Both the position numbers and the translations under genes were made by a program. From Nocardia yamanashiensis NBRC 100130 (GTDB taxonomy: Bacteria > Actinomycetota > Actinomycetes > Mycobacteriales > Mycobacteriaceae), in NCBI RefSeq assembly GCF_001613325.1, contig NZ_BDCD01000007.1, positions 248,001 through 312,000 on the forward strand: a stretch of 64,000 nucleotides of DNA. Reading direction: 5' to 3'. Shown here piece by piece: positions 50,189 to 57,731 of the stretch. The notes under the pieces are model-generated. The model was not told the origin of the DNA and did no database searches. It saw only the letters and a program-made list of their open reading frames with translations. Each line of letters begins with the position of its first letter. Position 1 is the first letter of the stretch.

Positions 50189-50830
50189 ATGAGCGTCGAC
50201 ACCCAGGATATGAAGATCGTCCACCGCGCCTTCCGCCGCGAGTCCAGGCTGCTGATCGAACTCGTCGCGGCGGTCACCCCGGGCGACACCGCGCGCGCCG
50301 CGATCCTCGCCGGCCATTACCGGGATTACCGGCTCGGGCTGCGGAACCATCACGAGGGCGAGGACGAATTGCTGTGGCCGCCACTGCTTTCCCGGGTCGA
50401 TCCGGGCACGGACGTCATCCTGCGCATGCAGGCCCAGCACGAGCGCGTCGAAGCCAACCTGAACAGGCTGGACGGCGCGGTCCCGGCCTGGGAGGCCACG
50501 GCCGGCGGCGACGAACGCGACAACCTGGTGGGGCTTCTCGTCGATCACCGGGCCGTCCTGCTCGAACACCTCGACGACGAGGAGACAGCGCTGCTTCCCC
50601 TCGCCGCCGACTACATCAGCGAGCAGGAGTGGGCCGCCCTGGGCGAGCACATGGTGGCGAGCACCCCCAAGCCGACCCTGCTCACACTGCTCGGGCTCGT
50701 CCTCGAGGACGCCGACCGCAGCGAACGCGCCCGGCTCCTCGGCGCTCTGCCCGCACCGGTCCGGGCCGTCTGGCACCTGTTCGGCCGCCCCCGTTACACC
50801 CGCCATATCCGCCGCGTACGCGCCTCCTGA
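50189..50830 (+). CDS. Hemerythrin HHE-domain protein
   Basis: A 213-residue protein with an HHE domain in the first 150 residues: MKIVHRAFRRESRLL, LRNHHEGEDELLWPPLL (di-iron ligands), AQHERVEANL and LLEHLDDEETALLPL. The C-terminal 60 residues are helical, with LFGRPRYTRHIRRVRAS at the end. It may sense or bind oxygen or nitric oxide. It diverges from the AfsR-like regulator, and AAGGACACGAACA precedes ATG 50189. Unlike the hemerythrin at 12138, this one has a normal start. Confidence 0.87.
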   Translation: MSVDTQDMKIVHRAFRRESRLLIELVAAVTPGDTARAAILAGHYRDYRLGLRNHHEGEDELLWPPLLSRVDPGTDVILRMQAQHERVEANLNRLDGAVPAWEATAGGDERDNLVGLLVDHRAVLLEHLDDEETALLPLAADYISEQEWAALGEHMVASTPKPTLLTLLGLVLEDADRSERARLLGALPAPVRAVWHLFGRPRYTRHIRRVRAS

Positions 50831-50911
50831 CCGGAAACACCTCGGGTCCTGAGGAATAACCGGCAACGTTTCGGCGATTCCGGGTATGACAGCCCATGAG
50901 GAGATGACGAG

Positions 50912-51658
50912 ATGACCGCACCCGTCGACCAGCTGCAGGTGATCCGTGCCGCGGATCGCGTCCACTGGCGTAACGAATGGCTCTGGTCCAAACAGTCCTT
51001 CAACGCCACCGGCAATTTCGACCTCGCCGCCAGCGCCCACGGCATCCTCATGGTCCACAACGAAGACTTCGTCGACCCCGGCGCCGGCTTCGACACCCAC
51101 CAGCATCAGGACACCGAGATCGTCACCTGGGTGCTGGAAGGCAGTGTGGTGCACCAGGATTCGGCCGGTAATTCCGGAATCGTCCACCCCGGCCTGGCGC
51201 AGCGCATGAGCGCCGGCACCGGCATCCTGCACTCGGAACGCAACGGGGCCGCCTGGAACGAGAAGCCCACCCTGCATGTCGTCCAGATGTGGATCCCGCC
51301 GGATGAAACCGGCCTCGCACCCTCCTACCAGGAGATGGACATCGCCGACGCGCTCACCGACGATGCCCTGGTCACGGTCGCCTCCGGTATGCGCCGCCAT
51401 CGCGACGAAACGGCCATCACCCTGCACAATCGCTATGCCGCGCTGCACGTCGCCCGTTTGCGCACCGGCGCGGCGGTGCAGATCCCGGACGCGCCGTACG
51501 GCCATCTGTTCGTCGCACGGGGCGCTGTCGAACTCGAATCCGCCGGACGCTTGGAGCAGGGCGACGCGGTTCGCCTGACCGCGACCGGCGGGCACACCGT
51601 CACGGCGCTCGAACCGAGCGAACTGCTGCTCTGGGAAATGCACGCTGGCTTCGCCTGA
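50912..51658 (+). CDS. Pirin-family protein
   Basis: A 248-residue bicupin of the pirin family with metal ligands in GFDTHQHQDTEIVTWVLEG and ILHSERNG. The second cupin is less conserved (VARGAVELESAGRLEQGDAV). Pirins are Fe- or Ni-binding; some have quercetinase activity and some act as redox-responsive regulators. ATG 50912 is preceded by GAGGAGATGACGAG. It follows the hemerythrin gene by about 80 bases and may be redox-related with it. A hairpin at 51685-51717 follows. Confidence 0.9.
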   Translation: MTAPVDQLQVIRAADRVHWRNEWLWSKQSFNATGNFDLAASAHGILMVHNEDFVDPGAGFDTHQHQDTEIVTWVLEGSVVHQDSAGNSGIVHPGLAQRMSAGTGILHSERNGAAWNEKPTLHVVQMWIPPDETGLAPSYQEMDIADALTDDALVTVASGMRRHRDETAITLHNRYAALHVARLRTGAAVQIPDAPYGHLFVARGAVELESAGRLEQGDAVRLTATGGHTVTALEPSELLLWEMHAGFA

Positions 51659-51684
51659 TCCGCGCCGGAGTGTCCCGGCGGAGA

Positions 51685-51717
51685 CTGGCGAGACGACCGT
51701 CTGCGGGATCTCGCCAG
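51685..51717 (+). terminator. Terminator-like hairpin after pirin gene
   Basis: A 9-bp perfect stem CTGGCGAGA / TCTCGCCAG (51685-51693 with 51709-51717), loop 15 bases, starting 27 bases after the pirin stop. Confidence 0.6.
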
Positions 51718-52060
51718 CCGTTCAACCGTTTTCGCGATGCCCGCTCAGGGGTTGGGGAGCGGGACCGCCGCGGCCGCCAAGGGCGGGGCGGCCGGAGACG
51801 TCGGATGCGGCTCGGTAGCGGTTGCGGGGCTTCCGGTTTGCTCGCATCCTTCATCCACCACCGAATCTAGTCGCGGGCGAGACAGATTCAGGTGTCAAGC
51901 CACAGTTTTGGCACGATAGGTGAGTTCCTGGCACGCCATGTCACGTGTTTTCCACAGAATTGCCACACGATCGCTGACACTCGTGCAGAATGCGGAGCGA
52001 ATGGTCATGTGGCCCCAGGGGATCCGGACTTCACCTCCCCGGGGGTGTTAGGAGGCACTG
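51718..52060. other. Intergenic region with promoter-like sequence, no gene seen
   Basis: The first half is GC-rich without a supportable gene. From about 51890 it becomes locally AT-richer and contains two TGGCACG repeats (51910 and 51930 region) and a GTGTTTTCCACAG stretch. This is probably the promoter area of the small gene at 52061. Confidence 0.5.
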
Positions 52061-52234
52061 ATGTTCGTCCACTCCCCGGCGAAAGCACTCGCCGAAGAAA
52101 TCCTGGCCCGCTACGGCAGTCTGGACGCGTTCTGCGCCCGCCTGCACACCGCGCTCGAGCCGGTCACCGAAGAACTGCCGATCTGGCGACCACCCGCCGA
52201 CCCCGCGGGCCGGCATCGATGGCGCGCCGCCTGA
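52061..52234 (+). CDS. Very small hypothetical protein
   Basis: A 57-residue protein (MFVHSPAKALAEEILARYGS start) with an amphipathic first half, one Cys and a basic, Trp-containing end. It is preceded by TTAGGAGGCACTG, a strong ribosome site, which is the main support. No family recognised. The next gene starts about 90 bases downstream, so they may share a transcript. Confidence 0.6.
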   Translation: MFVHSPAKALAEEILARYGSLDAFCARLHTALEPVTEELPIWRPPADPAGRHRWRAA

Positions 52235-52325
52235 TCCACCGCACTTGGTCCGCACCGCCGCCGAGCTCGAATGCCTCGGTGGCGGTTCGCTGTTCACGAG
52301 CATCGGAATATGTCATGCTTGCGCC

Positions 52326-53312
52326 GTGATTTTCGGTGGGGGCACACGGCGCGATGCTGTGCGGGTTGGATCGGATTATCTTGGCGCAGAGGGGGATCCA
52401 CGGTTTCCTTCACCGCGCCGGTTACGCAGCGTGGTGGCGACCATCGCGGATATCGTGCTGATTTTCGCCATCGACGTCGCTGTCATGTGGTGTCTGATGT
52501 TCACGCCCGGTCTCAACCGCGGCTTGCCGGTGCTGGGCGGATACCTTCTGCTGCTACTACTGTCGTTCGCCCAGTACTTCGTGCTACCCAGCCTTATCGG
52601 AGCCAGTCTCGGCCAACTGGTCTGCGGGCTCACTCTCATCCGCTGCGCCGACGGTTCCCGCCCGAACATTCGCGATATCGCTCGCGCCGTGCTGCGGCAG
52701 CGGGGCGTCCGCTTCCGCGGCATTCACACGCTCGCACCGCATCTCGTCGTGGTGCGCCGTCGAGACCTCATCGCCTTCCGCGCCGCCGGTGCATCGCATC
52801 CCGCCGTCGCACTGCGACCGGAACCGCCGGAATACCATGGCGCCGAGGGCGATCCGCGTTATCCCTCCCCGCGCGATCTCCGCAAGGCCACGTCCACCGT
52901 CATCGACATCCTGCTGATCGTGGTCGTCTCCCCCGCCCTCGGCGCGGCAGTCGCCCTGCTCACGCACACCAGCCTCGAACTGGCGATGACCGTCTGCTTC
53001 TGGGCCCTGGCCCCACTCCAACTGGTGGCGCTCCCGGCCTGGACCGGCGCCACGCTCGGCCAATCGCTCTGCGGACTGACCCAGATCCGCGGCAGCGACG
53101 GCCGGCCCCCGGCATTCCGCGACGCCCTCGGCATCGGCAAGACCCTCCCGGCCGATATCCGCGCCCGCCGCGACCTCTATGTCACCTTCGCCGGCCTGGT
53201 CGTGGTGCGCCGTCGCGATGTGCCGGACCCGGGACCCGGCGGTCATCCCCTCTCGGAGCGGGACGACCGCCTCGGCCCGGTGCACGGCCTCAGTTCCGGA
53301 AAGCGTCTTTGA
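52326..53312 (+). CDS. Membrane protein with two tandem RDD domains
   Basis: About 328 residues. Two RDD-type halves repeat the same order. The first (about 20-155) has GAEGDPRFPSPRRLRSV, two helices and GASLGQLVCGLTLIRCADGS. The second (about 175-310) has GAEGDPRYPSPRDLRKA, two helices and GATLGQSLCGLTQIRGSDGR. The protein is therefore an internal duplication with four helices. RDD proteins are membrane proteins with a conserved Arg-Asp-Asp; some work in transport or ion tolerance. The start is uncertain: GTG 52326 removes a non-conserved leader, while 52245 would be longer. The 3' end overlaps CsbD by 23 bases. Confidence 0.75.
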   Translation: MIFGGGTRRDAVRVGSDYLGAEGDPRFPSPRRLRSVVATIADIVLIFAIDVAVMWCLMFTPGLNRGLPVLGGYLLLLLLSFAQYFVLPSLIGASLGQLVCGLTLIRCADGSRPNIRDIARAVLRQRGVRFRGIHTLAPHLVVVRRRDLIAFRAAGASHPAVALRPEPPEYHGAEGDPRYPSPRDLRKATSTVIDILLIVVVSPALGAAVALLTHTSLELAMTVCFWALAPLQLVALPAWTGATLGQSLCGLTQIRGSDGRPPAFRDALGIGKTLPADIRARRDLYVTFAGLVVVRRRDVPDPGPGGHPLSERDDRLGPVHGLSSGKRL

Positions 53313-53463
53313 CCTTTTCTCCGGCGTCCTTCAGGTTCGACTTGATCTGGTCGGCTTTGCCCTCGGCCTCGCGGTCCTCGTCGCCGGTCGCCTGACCGAA
53401 CTTCTCCTTGGCCTTGCCGGCCAGTTCCTCGGCCTTGTTGTTCGCCTTGTCGGTCGCGCTCAT
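53290..53463 (-). CDS. CsbD-family stress protein
   Basis: A 57-residue classical CsbD protein: MSATDKANNKAEELAGKAKE, then GQATGDEDREAEGKADQIK and a KDAGEKVKDAF end. AGGAGGAATCGAT gives a strong start at ATG 53463, and a perfect SigF-type promoter lies at 53516-53540. CsbD proteins are abundant in stressed and stationary cells; function unknown. It diverges from a DUF6328 gene, as a second module parallel to 12774-13625. Confidence 0.92.
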   Translation of the reverse strand: MSATDKANNKAEELAGKAKEKFGQATGDEDREAEGKADQIKSNLKDAGEKVKDAFRN

Positions 53464-53515
53464 ATCGATTCCTCCTGTGTAGTCGGTATCGGGGGTCGGT
53501 CGACCCAGAGTTCGT

Positions 53516-53540
53516 CTACCCGGATGGACGGGGGCAAAAC
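53516..53540 (-). promoter_or_regulatory. SigF-type promoter of CsbD
   Basis: On the minus strand GTTT (53540-53537), 15 bases, GGGTAG (53521-53516), 53 bases before ATG 53463. Confidence 0.75.
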
Positions 53541-53567
53541 AGCGCGGCGGCCGGAATGATCTTCGGT

Positions 53568-53593
53568 GCATGAAGGCGGTAGCGGGCGGGTAT
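53568..53593 (+). promoter_or_regulatory. SigF-like promoter of DUF6328 gene (second module)
   Basis: GCAT (53568-53571), 16 bases, GGGTAT (53588-53593). The ATG at 53592 lies inside this -10 element, which favours translation from ATG 53637. Weaker than the other sites because the -35 is only GNNT. Confidence 0.5.
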
Positions 53594-53636
53594 GGCCGAG
53601 GCAGGTAATCGATCATCAGGTCGAAGGTCGAAGGAC

Positions 53637-54110
53637 ATGGGCAGCGACAACCGCCGGCACGAAACGGAAACCGAACGGCTCGACCGCAACTGGTCCAGCC
53701 TGGCGCAGGAGCTGCGCGTGGTGCAGACCGGCGTGCAGTTGCTGACCGGGTTCTTGCTGACCTTGCCGTTCCAGAACCGTTTCGAAATGCTGTCGTACTC
53801 GATGCGGCAGCTGTATCTGCTGATCGTCGCGACGTCGATCGGCGCCACCGTCTGCCTGGTCGCCCCGGTCGCGGCGCATCGGGTGATGTTCCGGCAGCAC
53901 CGGATCGCGAGCGTGGTCGTCACCGCGCACCGGTACGCGATCGCCGGTCTCGCGCTGCTGGGCATTTCGCTGACCGGCGTCGCGGTGCTGATCTTCGACA
54001 CGGTGGACGGGGCGACCGCGGCGATCATCGCGGGATGTTTCTTCGGTTCGTTCTTCGCCGCGGTCTGGGTGCTGCACCCGTGGCACCAGCACCGAGGCGA
54101 TCGACGGTAG
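53637..54110 (+). CDS. DUF6328-family membrane protein
   Basis: A 157-residue membrane protein closely similar to the DUF6328 part of 12774-13625: ETETERLDRNWSSLAQELRV, VQTGVQLLTGFLLTLPFQNR, then helices including LLIVATSIGATVCLVAPVAA and IAGLALLGISLTGVAVLIFD, and a GSFFAAVWVLHPW end. ATG 53637 is preferred because the upstream ATG 53592 lies in the presumed -10 element; AAGGTCGAAGGAC precedes it. Here the gene ends with its own stop and is followed by a lipoprotein gene. Function unknown. Confidence 0.82.
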   Translation: MGSDNRRHETETERLDRNWSSLAQELRVVQTGVQLLTGFLLTLPFQNRFEMLSYSMRQLYLLIVATSIGATVCLVAPVAAHRVMFRQHRIASVVVTAHRYAIAGLALLGISLTGVAVLIFDTVDGATAAIIAGCFFGSFFAAVWVLHPWHQHRGDRR

Positions 54111-54133
54111 TGGTCATGGCGAAAGGATTGAGC

Positions 54134-54463
54134 ATGTCTGGTCACAAATGGACTCGCGGAACCACCTGGGCCGCTTCGGCACTGGTCGCGGCGGCGCTGG
54201 TGCTGACCGGCTGCGACAAGGCCGAGGAGGTCGTCAACAAGGGCGGCGATACGCCCTGCAATGAGTTCATCGCGCAGGATCACGACAAACAGCAGGTCAC
54301 CGTGCGCAAATACCTGCAGAACGATACGCAGCTGGAGACGCCGTCCCCGGAGACGGTCGACGGCGCCATCACGGCGATCGACCTGATGTGCCGGGCGCAA
54401 TCCAATGCGCAGACACCGATCCGCAATGCCGATCTGACGGGGATCCTGGTCCCCAAGAAGTAG
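54134..54463 (+). CDS. Small lipoprotein of the VNKGGDTPC family (second copy)
   Basis: A 109-residue lipoprotein with a signal ending in the lipobox VLTGC, then DKAEEVVNKGGDTPCNEF, two disulfide-type cysteines and an ADLTGILVPKK end. It is a clear paralogue of 16184-16507. ATG 54134 has AAGGA six bases upstream; an ATG six codons earlier is possible. It lies 24 bases after the DUF6328 gene and is likely cotranscribed. The outer-face location and pairing with DUF6328 suggest a shared envelope function, not yet known. Confidence 0.83.
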   Translation: MSGHKWTRGTTWAASALVAAALVLTGCDKAEEVVNKGGDTPCNEFIAQDHDKQQVTVRKYLQNDTQLETPSPETVDGAITAIDLMCRAQSNAQTPIRNADLTGILVPKK

Positions 54464-54618
54464 CGGCGCCCGCCGCGGGGAGTTGGTTCCGGGCTGGCGC
54501 GATCGGCGGCAGCGTGGCGCAATCGTCGCTGTCGCCGAGTGCCCGGGGTTCACCAGGATGGTCAGCGAAGCCGCGGCGGCGATTTGCGGACAAGGTATCC
54601 GCCGCGCGGGAGGAAGCA

Positions 54619-54897
54619 ATGGTGGAGCGCGGCAACGGAGAAGAGACACACGTCAGCGACGAGCAAGCGGAGGCTCTGACCATACTGTCGGAGCTCCAGA
54701 CCCTGCTCGAACGGCTGCCCGAGCAGGACCCGGCCTATCGCGACCTGCTCGACCGCCGGTTGGTCGCGGCGGCGGAGGCGTTGAACCTCGGGCTGGAGGC
54801 CCGAACCATCCAGGCCATAGGCCAATTCACCGAGATCGGTATGAAGCAGGTGCGCGCGGTCGCCGAGGAGTTCCGGGCCGACGACGCCGACCTCTGA
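54619..54897 (+). CDS. Small helical hypothetical protein
   Basis: A 92-residue acidic, mostly helical protein (EQAEALTILSELQTLLERLP, then LVAAAEALNLGLEARTIQAI and MKQVRAVAEEFRADDADL). GGGAGGAAGCA before ATG 54619 is a strong ribosome site. There is no signal or membrane segment. No family recognised. It lies downstream of the lipoprotein gene with a 155-base gap, so it may be a separate unit. Confidence 0.7.
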   Translation: MVERGNGEETHVSDEQAEALTILSELQTLLERLPEQDPAYRDLLDRRLVAAAEALNLGLEARTIQAIGQFTEIGMKQVRAVAEEFRADDADL

Positions 54898-55031
54898 CAC
54901 CGCCGCCGAGCGATTGGGCACCCTTTACTCCTTGCACTCGCCTGTGCTGAGTGCTAGAAAATATCTATGTCGGATGACAGAGGTTATCTGGCAAGCCTCG
55001 TATAAACCTCATCCGCCAGAGCACGAGTGAA

Positions 55032-55069
55032 GGGTGAGCCCGTTCAGCACGGGGCTTGCGGGCTCACCC
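55032..55069 (+). promoter_or_regulatory. Hairpin upstream of a possible leader peptide
   Basis: A perfect 11-bp stem GGGTGAGCCCG / CGGGCTCACCC (55032-55042 with 55059-55069) around a 16-base loop. It follows an AT-rich promoter-like tract (ATAAACCTCATC at about 55000) and precedes a short ORF. Terminator of the upstream gene or attenuator of the downstream one are both possible. Confidence 0.5.
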
Positions 55070-55111
55070 GCCCTTTCGATCCCAGCCCCGATGGTGAGAG
55101 AGAAAACCGTG

Positions 55112-55300
55112 ATGACCACCGATCCGCACACCGACGTGGTGCACTGGCCCGAACCCAGCCCGCTACGACCGTGGTGGGAAGCCGTCATGGCCCCGGCCAA
55201 AACCGCCGCCCCAGCGATCCCGCGCTCACCGGACCCCCGCAATCGCCACGCCCGCAACCCTTTCCGCCACTCGGAACCGCCCACCCGCATCGCCTGCTGA
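55112..55300 (+). CDS. Possible small hypothetical protein
   Basis: 62 residues (MTTDPHTDVVHWPEPSPLRP start) with a Trp-rich N-terminus and a basic, Pro/Arg-rich C-terminus ending RIAC. Ribosome site GAGAGAGAAAACCGTG precedes; an ATG at 55091 in the same frame is the alternative start. Composition is plausible but not decisive. No family recognised. Confidence 0.4.
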   Translation: MTTDPHTDVVHWPEPSPLRPWWEAVMAPAKTAAPAIPRSPDPRNRHARNPFRHSEPPTRIAC

Positions 55301-55357
55301 GCCACCGGGCCCACTCGCCGCGTTCGGACGAGCACGCGCAGCCCCAGCGGTGTGCGA

Positions 55358-55912
55358 TCAGCCGGCGGAGCGCTCGTGACGGAGCAGCACCACCTGGTTG
55401 CCGTACACCCGCGACTCGACCAGGCGCAGGGCCGCCCGTGACTTCACATCGGAGAAGACCGGTTTGCCGCCGCCGAGCAGCACCGGGTGCACGTAGCAGC
55501 GGTATTCGTCGATCAGGCCGCGGCGAGTGAGTTCGGAGGCGAGTTCGCTGCCGCCGAACAGCAGCAGGGTGCGGTCGCTCTTCCATTCGGCGAGAGCGCC
55601 CGGGTCGGCGACGACGGTGGCGTTCCAATCGGCGGCGGCGAGGGTGCGCGAGACCACGACCTTCGGCTTGGCGCGCCAGATGGGCGCGAAGGCGAGATCG
55701 TGCGGATGGGTGGACAGCTCTTCCGCGCGCGGCCAGAAGTAGGACATCATCTCCCACACGACCCGGCCGTAGAGGAAGGCGTCGGCGGCCTCGGCGAGCG
55801 CATTGGTGTCCTCGGACATCTCCGGATCCATGACGGGCCAGTCGAATTCGCCGTTCGGTCCTTCGATGTAGCCGTCCAGCGACTGATGCACGATGTGAAC
55901 GATTTTGCCCAT
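55358..55912 (-). CDS. RibD C-terminal-domain (dihydrofolate-reductase-like) reductase
   Basis: A 184-residue protein of the RibD_C/DHFR-like superfamily: VHIVHQSLDGYIEGPNGEFD (substrate side), AFLYGRVVWEMMSYFWP, VVVSRTLAAADWNATVVA, LLLFGGSELASELTRRGLI (NADPH loop) and YVHPVLLGGGKPVF. Many actinobacterial members are uncharacterised reductases. It is divided from the next DHFR-like gene by a LysR gene; both reductases share the same domain layout. ATG 55912. Confidence 0.87.
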   Translation of the reverse strand: MGKIVHIVHQSLDGYIEGPNGEFDWPVMDPEMSEDTNALAEAADAFLYGRVVWEMMSYFWPRAEELSTHPHDLAFAPIWRAKPKVVVSRTLAAADWNATVVADPGALAEWKSDRTLLLFGGSELASELTRRGLIDEYRCYVHPVLLGGGKPVFSDVKSRAALRLVESRVYGNQVVLLRHERSAG

Positions 55913-56005
55913 GGTTGTCTCCTTCGCAGGTCTGAACGTATTGCAGCGTGTCGTGCGGGAATCGCCGGAACAAGACGTGTTTGCTCGAAGGTGCGTGAAG
56001 CCTCG

Positions 56006-56911
56006 CTACACGCCGGGGTCGGCCGGGCGCGCGGCCTCGGCGATCATCGCGAGAAACGGTGCGAGCAAAGGGTTCTTGCGGTTCGCCGGCCACATCAGGC
56101 CGTAGTCGATCGGCGGTGCGTCGCGGAACGGCACGAAGACCAGGCCGGGGCGGGAGTGGAAGCGTTCGGCGCGAGCCGACACGGTGCTGACGCCTACGCC
56201 TTGGCTCACGTGTACCAGTACTTCTGGCCAGAAGTTGGTGGCGGGGCCCTGCGGAATCGGGCGGCCGGAGGGGGTGCGGCGGGGGAAGTAGTAGTCCATC
56301 CAGTAGCGCGGTATCCGGTCGTCGGCGATGGTGATCAGGGTGGCGTCGGCCAGGTCTTCCAGGGAGACCGAATCGAGGGCGGCGAAGCGGTGTCCCTCGG
56401 GAACCATCAGCGAGCGCGGTTCGGAGAACAGGATGGGGCCGGTGGTGATGTCGGGTTCGGCGATCGGGAACTCGGTGAGTTGCAGATCGACTGCGCCCGA
56501 ACGCATTCGGCCCAGCGGGTCGGCCAGCTGGATCTCCTCCACGTGGACGACGCTGCCCGGGTGGCGAATCCGGAACAGATCCGCGGCCCGCACCATCAGG
56601 TTCCCGCACCACGGCGCCGAAAACCCCACCGTGATGGTGGGTTTCACCGCGTTGCCGAGGCTCGCCGCGGTCAGTCCCGCGGTGATCTGGTCGTAGGCCG
56701 GTTGCAGGTCCTCACGCAACTGTTTGCCGATCGCGGTCAGCGTCACCGACCGGCTGTTGCGTTCGAAAAGCGGTGCGCCGATGCGTCGTTCGATCTTGCG
56801 AATGATCTGGCTGACCCGGCTGGTCGTCAACCGCAGCCGCTGCGCGGTCCGCCCGAAGTGCAATTCCTCCGCGAGCGTGAGGAATGCCTCCAGCTCGAGT
56901 CGTTCCAACAT
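56006..56911 (-). CDS. LysR-family regulator
   Basis: A 301-residue LysR protein: helix-turn-helix LEAFLTLAEELHFGRTAQRL, RLTTSRVSQIIRKIERRIGA, and a substrate domain (ITVGFSAPWCGNLMVRAAD, FSEPRSLMVPEGHRFA, VSQGVGVSTVSA). It divides two RibD-type reductase genes and is divergent from the one at 56998. It is therefore the probable activator of one or both. ATG 56911. Confidence 0.9.
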   Translation of the reverse strand: MLERLELEAFLTLAEELHFGRTAQRLRLTTSRVSQIIRKIERRIGAPLFERNSRSVTLTAIGKQLREDLQPAYDQITAGLTAASLGNAVKPTITVGFSAPWCGNLMVRAADLFRIRHPGSVVHVEEIQLADPLGRMRSGAVDLQLTEFPIAEPDITTGPILFSEPRSLMVPEGHRFAALDSVSLEDLADATLITIADDRIPRYWMDYYFPRRTPSGRPIPQGPATNFWPEVLVHVSQGVGVSTVSARAERFHSRPGLVFVPFRDAPPIDYGLMWPANRKNPLLAPFLAMIAEAARPADPGV

Positions 56912-56997
56912 CGATCCTCGTTTCGTGAAGTTCCGCTACACGCAGTGGACCGGATTCCGGTCTTGGTCCGCCCGCGCCGCTCACGAAGACTCGCCCC

Positions 56998-57540
56998 ATG
57001 AGCAAAGTTGTTGTGGTGATGTACATGTCGATGGACGGCGTGGTCGAGAATCCGGCCTGGACCGGACCGTTCTGGAACGACGAGCACGCCAAGTACCAGC
57101 ACGGTCAGCTCGTGGAGAGCCGGGCGCTGCTGCTGGGCCGCCGCACCTACGAGGAATTCGCCGCCACCTGGCCGCACCGCGACGAATCCGACGCCTTCAC
57201 CGCCCGGATGAACCGCATCCCCAAGTACGTCGTGTCGCGCACCCTCGAAGCCCCCGCCTGGAATTCCATCGTCGTCGACGATGCGTTCGCCGACCGGATC
57301 GCCGAGCTCAAAGCCGAACCCGGCCGCGATCTCCTCGTCTACGGCAGCGTCGACCTGGTCGGATATCTGATCGAGCAGGCCCTGGTGGACGAGCTGAAAC
57401 TGTTCATCCACCCGGTCGTCCTGGGTTCGGGACGCCGCCTGTTCGACGACGGCGCCGTGCCGTCCGCCTGGACGCTGGCCGGGACGCAGTCCTTCAGCTC
57501 CGGGGCAGCGGTCCTGGACTTCCGCCCGGCCGCGGTCTGA
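56998..57540 (+). CDS. RibD C-terminal-domain (dihydrofolate-reductase-like) reductase
   Basis: A 180-residue DHFR-like reductase: VVVMYMSMDGVVENPAWTGP, ALLLGRRTYEEFAATWPH, VVSRTLEAPAWNSIVVDD, LLVYGSVDLVGYLIEQALVD and IHPVVLGSGRRLFDDG. It is a paralogue of 55358-55912 on the opposite strand. The start ATG 56998 is the first conserved residue of the fold. Expected to be NADPH-dependent; substrate unknown. Confidence 0.88.
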   Translation: MSKVVVVMYMSMDGVVENPAWTGPFWNDEHAKYQHGQLVESRALLLGRRTYEEFAATWPHRDESDAFTARMNRIPKYVVSRTLEAPAWNSIVVDDAFADRIAELKAEPGRDLLVYGSVDLVGYLIEQALVDELKLFIHPVVLGSGRRLFDDGAVPSAWTLAGTQSFSSGAAVLDFRPAAV

Positions 57541-57731
57541 TCGGTGGTATCCCTTCGGCGGCAAGACAAGCCGGTGCGCTGCGATTCATGCCGATCACCC
57601 TCGCCGCCGGCGCTGATACGGACCTGACGCCGGCCTGACATCGCGCTGACGCCCGCACCGGCGACGGCGGATCGCGGATGTCGGGTCACGCATCCCGCAC
57701 CCCTCGCGCCCGAGGACTAGCGTTATCGGTT

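Noticed and set aside
50868..50887. GTTT followed by GGGTAT upstream of pirin as another SigF-type promoter
   Set aside because: The spacer is only ten bases and no GNNT occurs at the 15-base position, unlike the other sites.
51909..51937. TGGCACG repeats as a sigma-54 promoter
   Set aside because: The second half of the sigma-54 consensus is missing and actinobacteria generally lack sigma-54.
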